Below, piece after piece: positions 52,134 through 60,179 of a DNA stretch of 64,000 nt; position 1 is the stretch's first letter; every line of letters starts with the position of its first letter. Source of the DNA: Methylobacterium sp. J-030 (lineage in GTDB: Bacteria; Pseudomonadota; Alphaproteobacteria; Rhizobiales; Beijerinckiaceae); assembly GCF_022829545.1 (NCBI RefSeq), contig NZ_JAKSYM010000150.1, positions 54,273 through 118,272 on the forward strand, given 5' to 3'. Position numbers and translations under genes: made by a program. Under the pieces are notes generated by a model, which saw only the letters and a list, made by a program, of their open reading frames with translations, was not told where the DNA came from and did not search any database.

Positions 52134-53261
52134 TCAGTAGGCGGCTCGGTAGAGCGTGAGGATGTCGGCGCGGCTCATGTCGCGCGGATTGTTGTCGAGG
52201 AGCCTTCGGATGGCGTGAGCCTCGCCCGCCATCGCGTCGAGATCGTCCTCCGGCACGCCGATGCGCGACAGGCGAAGCTCCACGCCGAGGTCGGCACAGA
52301 ACCGGGTGGCGTGCTCACGGACGGTGGCTTCGTCGGCGCTGGCCGGGGCGCCCAAAGCCTGGAGCACGAGGGCGGTCTTCTCCGGCACGGCAGGGGCATT
52401 GAAGGCCAGGGTGTGCGGGAAGATCGCCGCGCAGGCGAGCCCGTGGGCGACATGGTGCCGGGTGCCGAGCGGATAAGCCACGGCATGGCCGGCAGTGGTG
52501 TTCACCGGTCCAAGGCAGAACCCGCCGTAAAGCGAGGCCAGAGCCAGCCCGGCTCGGGCCTCACGGTCGGAGCCATCGGCGACCGCGCGCGGCAGGTAGC
52601 GGCCGACGAGGCGGGTGCCTTCCAGCGCGTAGAGATCGATGGTTGGGTGCGCCTTCCGGCTGGTGAAAGCCTCGACGCAATGGGCCATGGCGTCGACGCC
52701 CGTGGCGGCGGTCACGGCGGCCGGCACGGTCATCGTCAGGTCGGGGTCGATGACAGCGAGGTCCGCCAACATATGGCGGCTCTGCACCGCGAGCTTGGCT
52801 TGCGCCACCGGGTCGGTGACGAGGGAGCGCGTGCCCGCCTCGCTGCCGGTGCCTGCGGTGGTCGGGACCTGGACGAGGCCGATCCGGCGACCGAGCACCT
52901 TCTTGGGGCCGACGACATCGCGCAGGGTCTGGCCGCTGCCCGGCAGGACGGCAGCGAGCTTGGCGAGATCCATGGCGCTGCCGCCGCCGAAGCCGATCAC
53001 GCAATCGGGCCGGACCTCGTCCGCGAGCGCCAGCACCGAATCGAGGTTCGGGAGGTCCGGCTCCGGTTTCACCGTGCCGAACACGGCGATCTCGCCGGAC
53101 AGGCCGAGAAGATCGACCCGGCCGGCATTGAAGGCATCAGCCACCACGAGCGGGCGGCGGTAGCCGCGCTCGGCGAGGAAGCGCGCCACGCGGGACAGTG
53201 TGCCCGCGCCGAAGGCGATCTCCTGCGGCCGGACGAGGTCAATCGGCGAGGCGATATTCAT
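52134..53261 (-). CDS. Iron-containing alcohol dehydrogenase (maleylacetate reductase-like)
   Basis: 375 residues from ATG 53261 (GAGG 7 bp upstream). Rossmann-type N-terminal domain with VIGFGGGSAMDLAKLAAVL and VPTTAGTGSEAGTRSLVTDP, then the helical metal domain with AMAHCVEAFTSRKAHP and TAGHAVAYPLGTRHHVAHGL providing the histidine ligands. Group III iron-dependent dehydrogenase that interconverts an alcohol and a carbonyl with NAD(P). In this operon it may oxidise or reduce a four-carbon hydroxy acid. 8 bp after pdxA. Confidence 0.88.
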   Translation of the reverse strand: MNIASPIDLVRPQEIAFGAGTLSRVARFLAERGYRRPLVVADAFNAGRVDLLGLSGEIAVFGTVKPEPDLPNLDSVLALADEVRPDCVIGFGGGSAMDLAKLAAVLPGSGQTLRDVVGPKKVLGRRIGLVQVPTTAGTGSEAGTRSLVTDPVAQAKLAVQSRHMLADLAVIDPDLTMTVPAAVTAATGVDAMAHCVEAFTSRKAHPTIDLYALEGTRLVGRYLPRAVADGSDREARAGLALASLYGGFCLGPVNTTAGHAVAYPLGTRHHVAHGLACAAIFPHTLAFNAPAVPEKTALVLQALGAPASADEATVREHATRFCADLGVELRLSRIGVPEDDLDAMAGEAHAIRRLLDNNPRDMSRADILTLYRAAY

Positions 53262-53269
53262 GGCGATCC

Positions 53270-54298
53270 TCACGCGGCGCGGCGGTTGGCGGCGAGCTTC
53301 TCGGCGAACTCGATCGCCTCGATCAGGCTGCGCTCGTTGGCGATGCCCTTGCCCGCGATGTCGAAGGCGGTGCCGTGATCGACCGAAGTGCGGATGATCG
53401 GCAGGCCGAGGGTGACGTTCACGCCAGAGAGGTCCATCCACTTCCCCGTCGCCGGATCGATCTCGAAGCCGAGCAGCTTCACCGGGATGTGCCCCTGATC
53501 GTGGTACATCGCGACCACCGCGTCGTACTGGCCGGCGCGCAGCTTCACGAACACCGTGTCGCCCGGCACGGGGCCGTGGATGTCGAGCCCGTCCGCGTTG
53601 GCCTTCTCGATGACCGGCGTGCTGACGTCGAGATCCTCGCGTCCGAACAGGCCGCCCTCGCCGGCATGGGGATTGAGCGCGGCCACCGCGATCTTCGGCC
53701 GGGCGAGCCCCAGGCCCTTCAGGGTCTTGTCGGTGAGGTCGATGACGAGGCGCAGGCGCTCCGGCGTCAGGCGCTTCGGAACGTCCTGCAGGGCGACGTG
53801 GGTGGTGACGTGCGAGACGCGCATGTTGCCGTGGGCAAGCATCATCACCGAGCCGCGCACGCCGGTGAGTTCGGCCAGCATCTCGGTATGACCGGCATAG
53901 TGGTAGCCGGCCTTATTGAGCGCCTCCTTGTTGAGGGGAGCCGTGACGATGCCGCCGATCTTGTCCGCCATTGCCAGACGGACGCCGGCCTCGATCGCCT
54001 TGTAGGCGAAGCGGCCACTATCGGCGGAGAGCTTGCCGGGCTCAATGGGCGCGCCCTCCGCATCTGCATGGAGGCAACAGAGGGCAGGCCAGGTAGCTGC
54101 CTCAGAGACTTCGGCGATCCGCTCCGGCAGAAGGTCCAAGGTCTCCTCCGCCCGACGCAGGGCCGGGACGCTGCCGATCACCATCAGCTTCAGGTCTCCG
54201 GCATCGATCCGGTCCTTGAGCCGCGCGGCGGCCTTGACGATGATCTCGGGGCCGATACCGGCGGGATCACCCATGGTGATGGCGAGATGCTGGGTCAT
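53270..54298 (-). CDS. pdxA2: PdxA-family dehydrogenase (PdxA2-like)
   Basis: 342 residues from ATG 54298 (ATGA overlap with the upstream kinase). All PdxA landmarks are present: ITMGDPAGIGPEIIVKA, IGGIVTAPLNKEALNKAGYH, the metal-site HTEMLAELTG, ALNPHAGEGGLFGRED, YHDQGHIPVKLLGF and RTSVDHGTAFDIAGKGIAN. PdxA makes pyridoxine precursors, but a copy next to a DUF1537 kinase is usually PdxA2, which oxidises 4-phospho-D-threonate or -erythronate and yields DHAP and CO2 (established by work on acid-sugar pathways). That assignment here is inferred from context. Cytoplasmic, NAD-dependent. Confidence 0.88.
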   Translation of the reverse strand: MTQHLAITMGDPAGIGPEIIVKAAARLKDRIDAGDLKLMVIGSVPALRRAEETLDLLPERIAEVSEAATWPALCCLHADAEGAPIEPGKLSADSGRFAYKAIEAGVRLAMADKIGGIVTAPLNKEALNKAGYHYAGHTEMLAELTGVRGSVMMLAHGNMRVSHVTTHVALQDVPKRLTPERLRLVIDLTDKTLKGLGLARPKIAVAALNPHAGEGGLFGREDLDVSTPVIEKANADGLDIHGPVPGDTVFVKLRAGQYDAVVAMYHDQGHIPVKLLGFEIDPATGKWMDLSGVNVTLGLPIIRTSVDHGTAFDIAGKGIANERSLIEAIEFAEKLAANRRAA

Positions 54299-55395
54299 GT
54301 GCCGCTCCTGGTGTGCGGAAAGCCGTTTTGGTGGAGGAGGTCGCGCCAGAGGCCGGGCGCGCCGAAGGCCCCCGATTTCGACACGACCGGCAGACCGTCC
54401 CAGCGTCCGCCGCGCAGCGTCGAGCGTGGGAGGCCGGGGGCGATCTGCCCGGTCACGTCGAGGTAGTCGACGGACAGGGCGAGGCAGAGCGCCTTGAGCG
54501 TCTCGCCCCCGGCGACGAGAAGGCTCCCCGGCCGGGGAAGATCGTCGATCAATCGTGCGAAGGCCCCGGCGATCTGCCCGGCGGCGACCTCGCGGGCCGT
54601 GCCTGGGGGAAGGTCGAGGCTCGCCATCACCGCACCGCCGCGGGCTAGGCGATCCATGATGAGGTCGCGATGCGGCGCGCCGCGGGTGAGAACGAGCCGC
54701 AGGGCCCCGCAAGCCGCGAGCTGGGCCTCGGTTTCCTCGCGGTCGGACCCGAACAATCCAAGGACCGGTCCTTCCAGGCGGATATTGGACGGCGGCGTCA
54801 CCCCTCTGGCGAGGGCGGCGGCGAGGCCGCCGCTGCCGCACCACAGAACGGGGCCATCCGCCGGCAGGGCCGCGATGGCGGCAAGATCCTCATCGGTGCG
54901 CGCATCGTAGACGGCGACCCCCTCGACCGGCCCGTCCGCGATGGAGGCCCGGCGGGCGGGGAGACCGGCCTCGCGCAAAGTCTGGGCGATATCGCCCGAG
55001 ACGGGGGTCCAGTCCTCGCCGCGCCACATCAGTTGGCGGCCTTCCACCGTCGCCCGGCCTTGGTAGGGGAAGGCGGGCGCCACGACGCAGCGCCGCCAGC
55101 CGCCCGCCTGCACCGCGGTCGCCAGCTCCGCCGCCCAGGGACCGCGCATGAGGCTGTCGAGCTTCTTCAAGGCGATGTCTGCCCCGTCGAGGCGGGGCAG
55201 GAGGCCGTGCGTGATCCGCACCGCCTCCTCCGCTATGCGCTCCCGCGTCCCGGAATCGATGGCGAGCGAAGCCGATGCGCTATCCGACATGATCTCCGGC
55301 CAGACGACCGGGATGGTGCCACAGAGGCCGGTGAGTCCGGCCGCCGTGTCGAGGGTCCCGGTCAGGTCGTCGGCGATCAGGCGCAGGGTGGGCAT
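54295..55395 (-). CDS. DUF1537 four-carbon acid sugar kinase
   Basis: 366 residues. The DUF1537 start is clear: LRLIADDLTGTLDTAAGLTG, IALKKLDSLMRGPWAAELAT, VAPAFPYQGRATVEGRQLMW, and the C-terminal nucleotide-binding part with LLVAGGETLKALCLAL and VSKSGAFGAPGLWRDLL. These enzymes (DtnK, OtnK, DenK) phosphorylate threonate, erythronate or 3-oxo-four-carbon acids at O4. Substrate stereochemistry cannot be read. Coupled to pdxA2 (4 bp overlap), 11 bp after the MFS gene. Confidence 0.88.
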   Translation of the reverse strand: MPTLRLIADDLTGTLDTAAGLTGLCGTIPVVWPEIMSDSASASLAIDSGTRERIAEEAVRITHGLLPRLDGADIALKKLDSLMRGPWAAELATAVQAGGWRRCVVAPAFPYQGRATVEGRQLMWRGEDWTPVSGDIAQTLREAGLPARRASIADGPVEGVAVYDARTDEDLAAIAALPADGPVLWCGSGGLAAALARGVTPPSNIRLEGPVLGLFGSDREETEAQLAACGALRLVLTRGAPHRDLIMDRLARGGAVMASLDLPPGTAREVAAGQIAGAFARLIDDLPRPGSLLVAGGETLKALCLALSVDYLDVTGQIAPGLPRSTLRGGRWDGLPVVSKSGAFGAPGLWRDLLHQNGFPHTRSGT

Positions 55396-55406
55396 CGGAG
55401 CCTGCC

Positions 55407-56738
55407 TCAGGCCTTGGACGGGGTGGCACCGGCCGCGAGGGCGCTGCCCTCGGCCTCGTCGTCCCGGCTCTTCAGCGGCGCGATCTCGCCGACGATGAAC
55501 AGGTACGAGCAGGCGCCGACGATGCTGAGTGTTCCCGCCACCGCGAGCGGTACCACGAACGAGCCCTGGGTGATCGAGACCATCACGCCAGTGAAGGTGG
55601 TGATGGCGATGCCCGCGAGGTTCGAAGCGAAGTTCTGGATGCCGGAGATCGAGGCGACATGGGCCGGGGTCGGAGCGACGTCGCCCGGCAGCGTCCAGAT
55701 GTTGGCGCCGGCGAAGGCGAGGCCGGAATACGAGATCGCCAGCAGGGTCAGGGCCGCCGCGTCACCGGGCACCAACGGCGCGAGGGCCACGACCGAGGAG
55801 GCGAGCAGGCCGCCGACGAGGCAGGTCTTGCGGGCGGCGGTGAGGCTCCAGCCCCCCTTGAACAGGCGGTCGGACAGGTAGCCGCCGAGCCAGCCGGCCG
55901 GGATCGCGACCAGGCCGGGCACCAGCCCGAGCGTGCCGAGCTTCGCCAAGGAGAAGCCGCGGGACTGCGTGAGGTAGGACGGGAACCACGTGGTGTAGAA
56001 GTAGATGACGAAATTCAGGCAGAAGAACCCGATCATCATCCCCCAGATCGTCCGGTAGCGGAACAGTTCGGCGTAGCGGATCTTCTTGGCGCCCGCCTTC
56101 ACCGCGTAGTCGGCTTCCAGCACGGCAAGCTGCTCGGCCGTGACGGCGGAATGGTTCTTCGGATCGCGATAGAGCACGTACCACAGCACCATCCACACGA
56201 GGCCGATGGCGCCGGTGACGAGGAAAGCCTCGCGCCAGCCGAGATTGGCGATGATGAAGGCGACGAGCGGCAGGGTCATCGCCGAGCCGACGCGCGAGCC
56301 CGAGGCCCATACGCCGGTGGCGAGCCCGCGCTCCGAGCGGCGGAACCACAGGGAGGTGACCTTGGCATTCACGGGATAGCAGAACGCCTCGCCGATCCCG
56401 AGCACCATGCGGCAGGCGATGAGCGAGGCCACGCCACCAGCGAACGCCGTCGCCAGGGTCGCGACCGACATGATCAGCGTGGCCACCGTGTAGGTCAGCC
56501 GCGAGCCGAACTTGTCGATAAGCCAGCCGCCCGGCAGCTGCATCAGCACGTAGGACCAGAAGAACGCCGACAGGATCAGGCCCATCAGGGCCGGATCGAT
56601 GCCGTACTCCTTCTGGATCATCGGCACGGCGACGCCCAAGTTGGCGCGGTCGACGTAGTTGATCGCCACCGCCAGGAAGCACATCAAAACGATGGTCCAG
56701 CGTTGCTTGGGCAGCTTTATGCTCGTTTGTCCCGTCAC
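55407..56738 (-). CDS. MFS transporter, anion:cation symporter (ACS) family
   Basis: 443 residues from GTG 56738, with GGGAGG about 8 bp upstream. Twelve predicted helices. ACS-family features: INYVDRANLGVAVPMIQKEY, LSAFFWSYVLMQLPGGWLID, MVLGIGEAFCYPVNAKVTSL and ERGLATGVWASGSRVGSAMT. Members import organic anions such as hexuronates, galactonate, tartrate or threonate with protons. In this operon it should import the sugar acid. The tail is acidic/alanine-rich. Confidence 0.9.
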   Translation of the reverse strand: MTGQTSIKLPKQRWTIVLMCFLAVAINYVDRANLGVAVPMIQKEYGIDPALMGLILSAFFWSYVLMQLPGGWLIDKFGSRLTYTVATLIMSVATLATAFAGGVASLIACRMVLGIGEAFCYPVNAKVTSLWFRRSERGLATGVWASGSRVGSAMTLPLVAFIIANLGWREAFLVTGAIGLVWMVLWYVLYRDPKNHSAVTAEQLAVLEADYAVKAGAKKIRYAELFRYRTIWGMMIGFFCLNFVIYFYTTWFPSYLTQSRGFSLAKLGTLGLVPGLVAIPAGWLGGYLSDRLFKGGWSLTAARKTCLVGGLLASSVVALAPLVPGDAAALTLLAISYSGLAFAGANIWTLPGDVAPTPAHVASISGIQNFASNLAGIAITTFTGVMVSITQGSFVVPLAVAGTLSIVGACSYLFIVGEIAPLKSRDDEAEGSALAAGATPSKA

Positions 56739-56764
56739 GGCCTGTTCCTCCCTCTTCTCGTTCT

Positions 56765-58192
56765 TCAGTCCATCAAGACCTTGCCGGGGTTCATCAGGCC
56801 GGCCGGATCGAGCACGCCCTTGATCGCCCGCATCAGGTCTAGTTCCAGGGGATCGGTGACGCGGGCGAGCCGGCCTCGGTTGGACAGGCCGATGCCGTGC
56901 TCGGCACTGATGGCGCCGCGCTGCAGACGGGTCTCGTCGTCGACGATGCCGTTGATGAGCGCGACGACCCGCTCGGTCTCGCCGCTCTCCGTGAGCCGCG
57001 CCCGGTCGATGAGGGCACAGACATGGATGTTGCCGTCGCCGATATGGCCGTGCATCGCCACGATGGCGTGCGGCACCGCCTCTTGGATCCGCCTCTCGAC
57101 GTTCACCGCGAAGGCGGCCTGACGATCGAGGGGAACGGCGCTGTCGTGGGAGACAACCAAGCCGGACCGCTTGTTGCCCTCCGAGACGCTGTGGCGGACC
57201 TTCCAGATGCCCTTGGCCTGTGCCTCGCTCGACGCGATCAGCGCGTCCGAGATCAGCTCCCGCTCCAGAGCCTCGCCCAGGGCGGCTTCGAGGGGGGGCG
57301 CGAGGTCCGTCCCGGCCAGCGTGTCGGTAAGCTCGATGATGAGATACCACGGCGTGTCGAGGCTGAACGGGATCGCCGTGTCCGGCACATGATCGCGGAT
57401 CGCCTCGATCTGGTTGCGGTTCATGATCTCCAGCGAACCCAGCCGGTCGCCGACATGGGAGCGGAGCAGACCCATCACTTCCAGCGCCTGCTCGACGCCA
57501 GGCAGCATCGCCAGCGCCGTCAGCGACACCCGGGGCCGGGCGAAGAGCTTCAGCACCGCGCCCGTGATGATGCCGAGGGTGCCTTCGGCGCCGATGAACA
57601 GCTGCTTCAGGTCGTAGCCGGTGTTGTCCTTCCGCAGGGCGCGCAGGCCGTCGAAGATCCGGCCGTCGGGAAGCACCGCCTCGACTCCGAGCACGAGTTC
57701 CCGCGTCGGGCCGTAGCGCAGCACGGCGGTGCCGCCCGCGTTGGTGCCGATATTGCCGCCTATCTGGCAGGACCCCTCGGCTCCGAGGCTCAGGGGGAAG
57801 TACCGGTCCGCCGCCTCGGCCGCGGCCTGGATGTCTGCCAGCACGCAGCCGGCCTCGACGGTGATGGTGTTGGCCAGCGGGCTGACCGCCCGGATCGCCC
57901 GCATCCGGTCCAGCCGGATCACGAGGTTGTGGCCGGGCGCCGTTGGGGTGGCGCCGCCGCACAGGCCGGTATTGCCGCCCTGCGGGACGATGGCGACGCC
58001 CTCGCGGTGCGCCAGTGCGACGACCTGCGACACCTCGGAGACGTTGGCGGGCTTCACCACCGCGTCGGCCTGGCCGTGATAGCGCTCGCGCCAATCGGTC
58101 ACGTAAGGGGCGAGGTCGTCCTGCGGACCCATTACATTCCGGGGGCCGACGATGGCGACCAAGCGATCAATAAAGCCTTGAGCATCACTCAC
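56765..58192 (-). CDS. GlcD-like FAD-binding oxidase
   Basis: 475 residues, first gene of the operon. FAD-binding PCMH domain: IVPQGGNTGLCGGATPTAPG, ADRYFPLSLGAEGSCQIGGN then IGTNAGGTAVLRYG. The C-terminal substrate domain has VVSHDSAVPLDR, AMHGHIGDGNIHVC and the ending AEHGIGLSNRGRL, DPAGLMNPGKVL. The family covers D-lactate, D-2-hydroxyglutarate and glycolate oxidases. It probably oxidises a 2-hydroxy acid to a 2-keto acid. Reads toward the MFS gene (26 bp gap). Confidence 0.9.
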   Translation of the reverse strand: MSDAQGFIDRLVAIVGPRNVMGPQDDLAPYVTDWRERYHGQADAVVKPANVSEVSQVVALAHREGVAIVPQGGNTGLCGGATPTAPGHNLVIRLDRMRAIRAVSPLANTITVEAGCVLADIQAAAEAADRYFPLSLGAEGSCQIGGNIGTNAGGTAVLRYGPTRELVLGVEAVLPDGRIFDGLRALRKDNTGYDLKQLFIGAEGTLGIITGAVLKLFARPRVSLTALAMLPGVEQALEVMGLLRSHVGDRLGSLEIMNRNQIEAIRDHVPDTAIPFSLDTPWYLIIELTDTLAGTDLAPPLEAALGEALERELISDALIASSEAQAKGIWKVRHSVSEGNKRSGLVVSHDSAVPLDRQAAFAVNVERRIQEAVPHAIVAMHGHIGDGNIHVCALIDRARLTESGETERVVALINGIVDDETRLQRGAISAEHGIGLSNRGRLARVTDPLELDLMRAIKGVLDPAGLMNPGKVLMD

Positions 58193-58316
58193 GGCGATCT
58201 CCCTAGGAGCAGGGCCTAGCCCTGCGTCTACTTGTTATAAAGTTGTAATGCTGATACCCGCCGCCGCGCGACAGGTCAAGTGGTCTTGGCCGCCCAATTT
58301 AAGACAGGTTCCGCTC

Positions 58317-58333
58317 GGTAGCATTTACCTACC
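58317..58333. promoter_or_regulatory. Candidate GntR operator between the operon and its regulator
   Basis: GGTAG-CATTTAC-CTACC is a perfect 5 bp inverted repeat in the 302 bp divergent gap between the FAD oxidase (minus, starts 58192) and the GntR gene (plus, starts 58495). Sites for GntR/FadR regulators are often short palindromes of the type TGGTnnnACCA with an AT-rich middle, and this fits loosely. Another AT-rich block with TTGTTATAAAGTTGTAA at 58233-58249 is a likely promoter element. Both are suggestions. Confidence 0.25.
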
Positions 58334-58494
58334 AGTTGGGCATGCATCGGGGCGGCGGATTGACGGTTCGACGCGAGCCGTAAAGCACCTGACATCTTTT
58401 TAACAACTCGGGTGACGGCAGGGCCAAGATGTGTCAGGTTGGTGCTTTCTCGAACCGACACCCATCAGAGCGGCAGTGTGGGAACGGAACGCCA

Positions 58495-59232
58495 GTGACA
58501 GCATCCTTGGCCCCATCACCCGAGGCGCCAACGCCTCGCCCGACAAGTCTAGTGGATACCGTCTACCGGGCGATCCTCGCCGGCGTGGCTGACGGCACCT
58601 ATGCGCCGAACGACCGCTTGCCGAGCGAGCACGATCTCGCCGGCCAGTTCAGGGTCTCGCGACCCGTTGTGCGTTCAGCTCTCGACCGGCTGAGGCGCGA
58701 GGGGACCATTGTGTCGAGGCGCGGCGCGGGAAGCTTCGTCCGGGCGAGCGAGGCGAAGCAGACGCTCGGCTTCGCGCCGGTGGAGAGCATCGCCGACATT
58801 CAACGGTGCTATGAGTTTCGCCTCACGATCGAGCCGGATGCTGCCTTCCACGCGGCCCTGCGGCGGGACGAGGCCGCCCTCCACCGCATCGAGGCGGCGC
58901 TTGAGCTTCTCACGGCGGCAACGCGCCAGGAGCAGCATCGGGAAGATGCCGACTTCATGTTCCACCATGCGATCGCGGAAGCTTCGAACAACCACTATTA
59001 TGCGGCCTCACTTCAAGCGCTGCGTTCCCACATCGCGGTAGGCATGAAGATCCATGGCCTGTCCCTGCTCGGACCGAATTCAGGTCTGAAAGGCGTGCTC
59101 GAAGAGCACGAGGGTATCTTCCGCGCGATCCGAGATGGGGAGGGTGATGGAGCGCGTCACTCGATGGCCGCGCATATACGCACGTCGCGGGACCGCTTAT
59201 TTGAAGGACGGTTGCTCGATCTTTCGCTCTGA
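58495..59232 (+). CDS. GntR/FadR-type transcriptional regulator
   Basis: 245 residues from GTG 58495; the frame opens earlier (58429) but this start leaves a normal short N-terminal arm. Winged-helix domain at about 20-80: AILAGVADGTYAPNDRLPSE then HDLAGQFRVSRPVVRSALDR and LRREGTIVSRRGAGSFV. The FCD (FadR C-terminal) domain follows, with YEFRLTIEPDAAFHAALRRD, FMFHHAIAEASNNHYY and the metal-binding histidines (EEHEGIFRAIRDGEGD, MAAHI). Divergent from the seven-gene operon and very likely its regulator, responding to a small acid inducer. Confidence 0.88.
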   Translation: MTASLAPSPEAPTPRPTSLVDTVYRAILAGVADGTYAPNDRLPSEHDLAGQFRVSRPVVRSALDRLRREGTIVSRRGAGSFVRASEAKQTLGFAPVESIADIQRCYEFRLTIEPDAAFHAALRRDEAALHRIEAALELLTAATRQEQHREDADFMFHHAIAEASNNHYYAASLQALRSHIAVGMKIHGLSLLGPNSGLKGVLEEHEGIFRAIRDGEGDGARHSMAAHIRTSRDRLFEGRLLDLSL

Positions 59233-59377
59233 GCCCCGGGATCTTGGCCCGGTCGATTGTCAATTAGATCAGCCGACAAAGTCGGATTCGTGGAGGCTCG
59301 TCCGCTTTCCGAAGTGGCGCCATCCGAACCGGACGGACCGCTTTCGGCCAAACCCTGCCAATCCCCACCGCAGCTTC

Positions 59378-59460
59378 GCGCCATGAGCAGAAGTTGGCTC
59401 GACGCCCGGTAGCGGACGTTCAGCCGCGCGAAGCCATCCGTCCGGTGTCGACCCATCGCG
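59378..59460 (+). repeat. Dispersed intergenic repeat, family I, copy 2
   Basis: GCGCCATGAGCAGAAGTTGG, then GCCCGGTAGCGGACGTTCAG, then TCCGTCCGGTGTCGACCCAT. Aligns with 63653-63733 (plus) and the inverted copy at 41200-41280. It lies in the 590 bp gap 59233-59822 between the regulator and the secreted-protein pair, in which no gene is supported. Just before it, 59300-59345 has related blocks (GTCCGCTTTCCGAAG, GACCGCTTTCGGCC). Confidence 0.6.
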
Positions 59461-59822
59461 GAAGTTCAAACGGTCTGCTTTTAGAAACACTGATCCCTTA
59501 TCGTGGTCGGGCATAAAACGGAAACTTTGCATTTCGGCTAGACAAACAGTCAGGCGGGTCCAGAGCGTGCAACGTGGCTGGATCTTTCGACGGGGTGCCC
59601 CAATCAAGTCTTTTCTAAGTTCTCAGGACAGACACTAATCAAGACGGTATTCTTCGGTCAAAATGCGAGGAAGCAGTGCCGGTCAGCCAACTCGTCCACG
59701 CCATCCCCAACAATTATGCCGCTCACAAGTAGCGGAAGTTGAAGCCCCCGCTCGCCCAGCACCTGCGCTGGACCTTTCACTTCACCTCGACCGCCTGCTC
59801 TTGGTTGAACGCAGGCGCGGCA

Positions 59823-60155
59823 TCAACCCCGCCCGCAGGTTATCTTGGGATCATCAACTTGCTCTTTTATCTTCTCCCCAGCAATTTCTTCATCTCCAAA
59901 GCAAAGGAGGTTTGTATTTCCTTTTTGTACCCCGCAATTGCCAGAAAGTGTCCCTTCGCCGCCTTTAACATTCCGCAACTTCCAAGATCCATTACACAAA
60001 TAAGAGCCGCCCGAGCCGTCATGAGTGCATCTGATTTCTGCTATTTTATTACCAGCGCCGCTAGTTTTGATGCTGCCTTTGCACCTGACCCCTGCAATAG
60101 CTTGTCCGCCCACCGCGATTAAGCCAACAACGAAAATGATAACGTAGTTCGACAT
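59823..60155 (-). CDS. Small secreted cysteine-containing protein
   Basis: 110 residues from ATG 60155, with GAGGAG about 9 bp upstream; ATG 60179 is an earlier alternative. Clear Sec signal peptide (NYVIIFVVGLIAVGGQAIAG). The mature 90 residues contain six cysteines (VRCKGS, EIRCTH, YLCNGS, GNCGVQ, LLCFGD, ITCGRG) and are rich in glycine and asparagine, so probably a small disulfide-bonded beta protein. No family recognised. It is 24 bp downstream of the MACPF-like gene, in one transcript. Base composition is lower in GC than that of most neighbours. Confidence 0.6.
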   Translation of the reverse strand: MSNYVIIFVVGLIAVGGQAIAGVRCKGSIKTSGAGNKIAEIRCTHDGSGGSYLCNGSWKLRNVKGGEGTLSGNCGVQKGNTNLLCFGDEEIAGEKIKEQVDDPKITCGRG

Positions 60156-60179
60156 GAAGGGCGCTCCTCTGATTTGCAA

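Noticed and set aside
53198..54466. Long plus-strand frame opposite the pdxA2 gene
   Set aside because: Its translation is His/Arg/Gly/Val-rich without any domain and lies wholly antisense to well-supported genes, a usual effect of high GC content.
56762..58219. Plus-strand frame of about 440 codons opposite the FAD oxidase
   Set aside because: Antisense shadow; the minus-strand protein has complete FAD-oxidase motifs.
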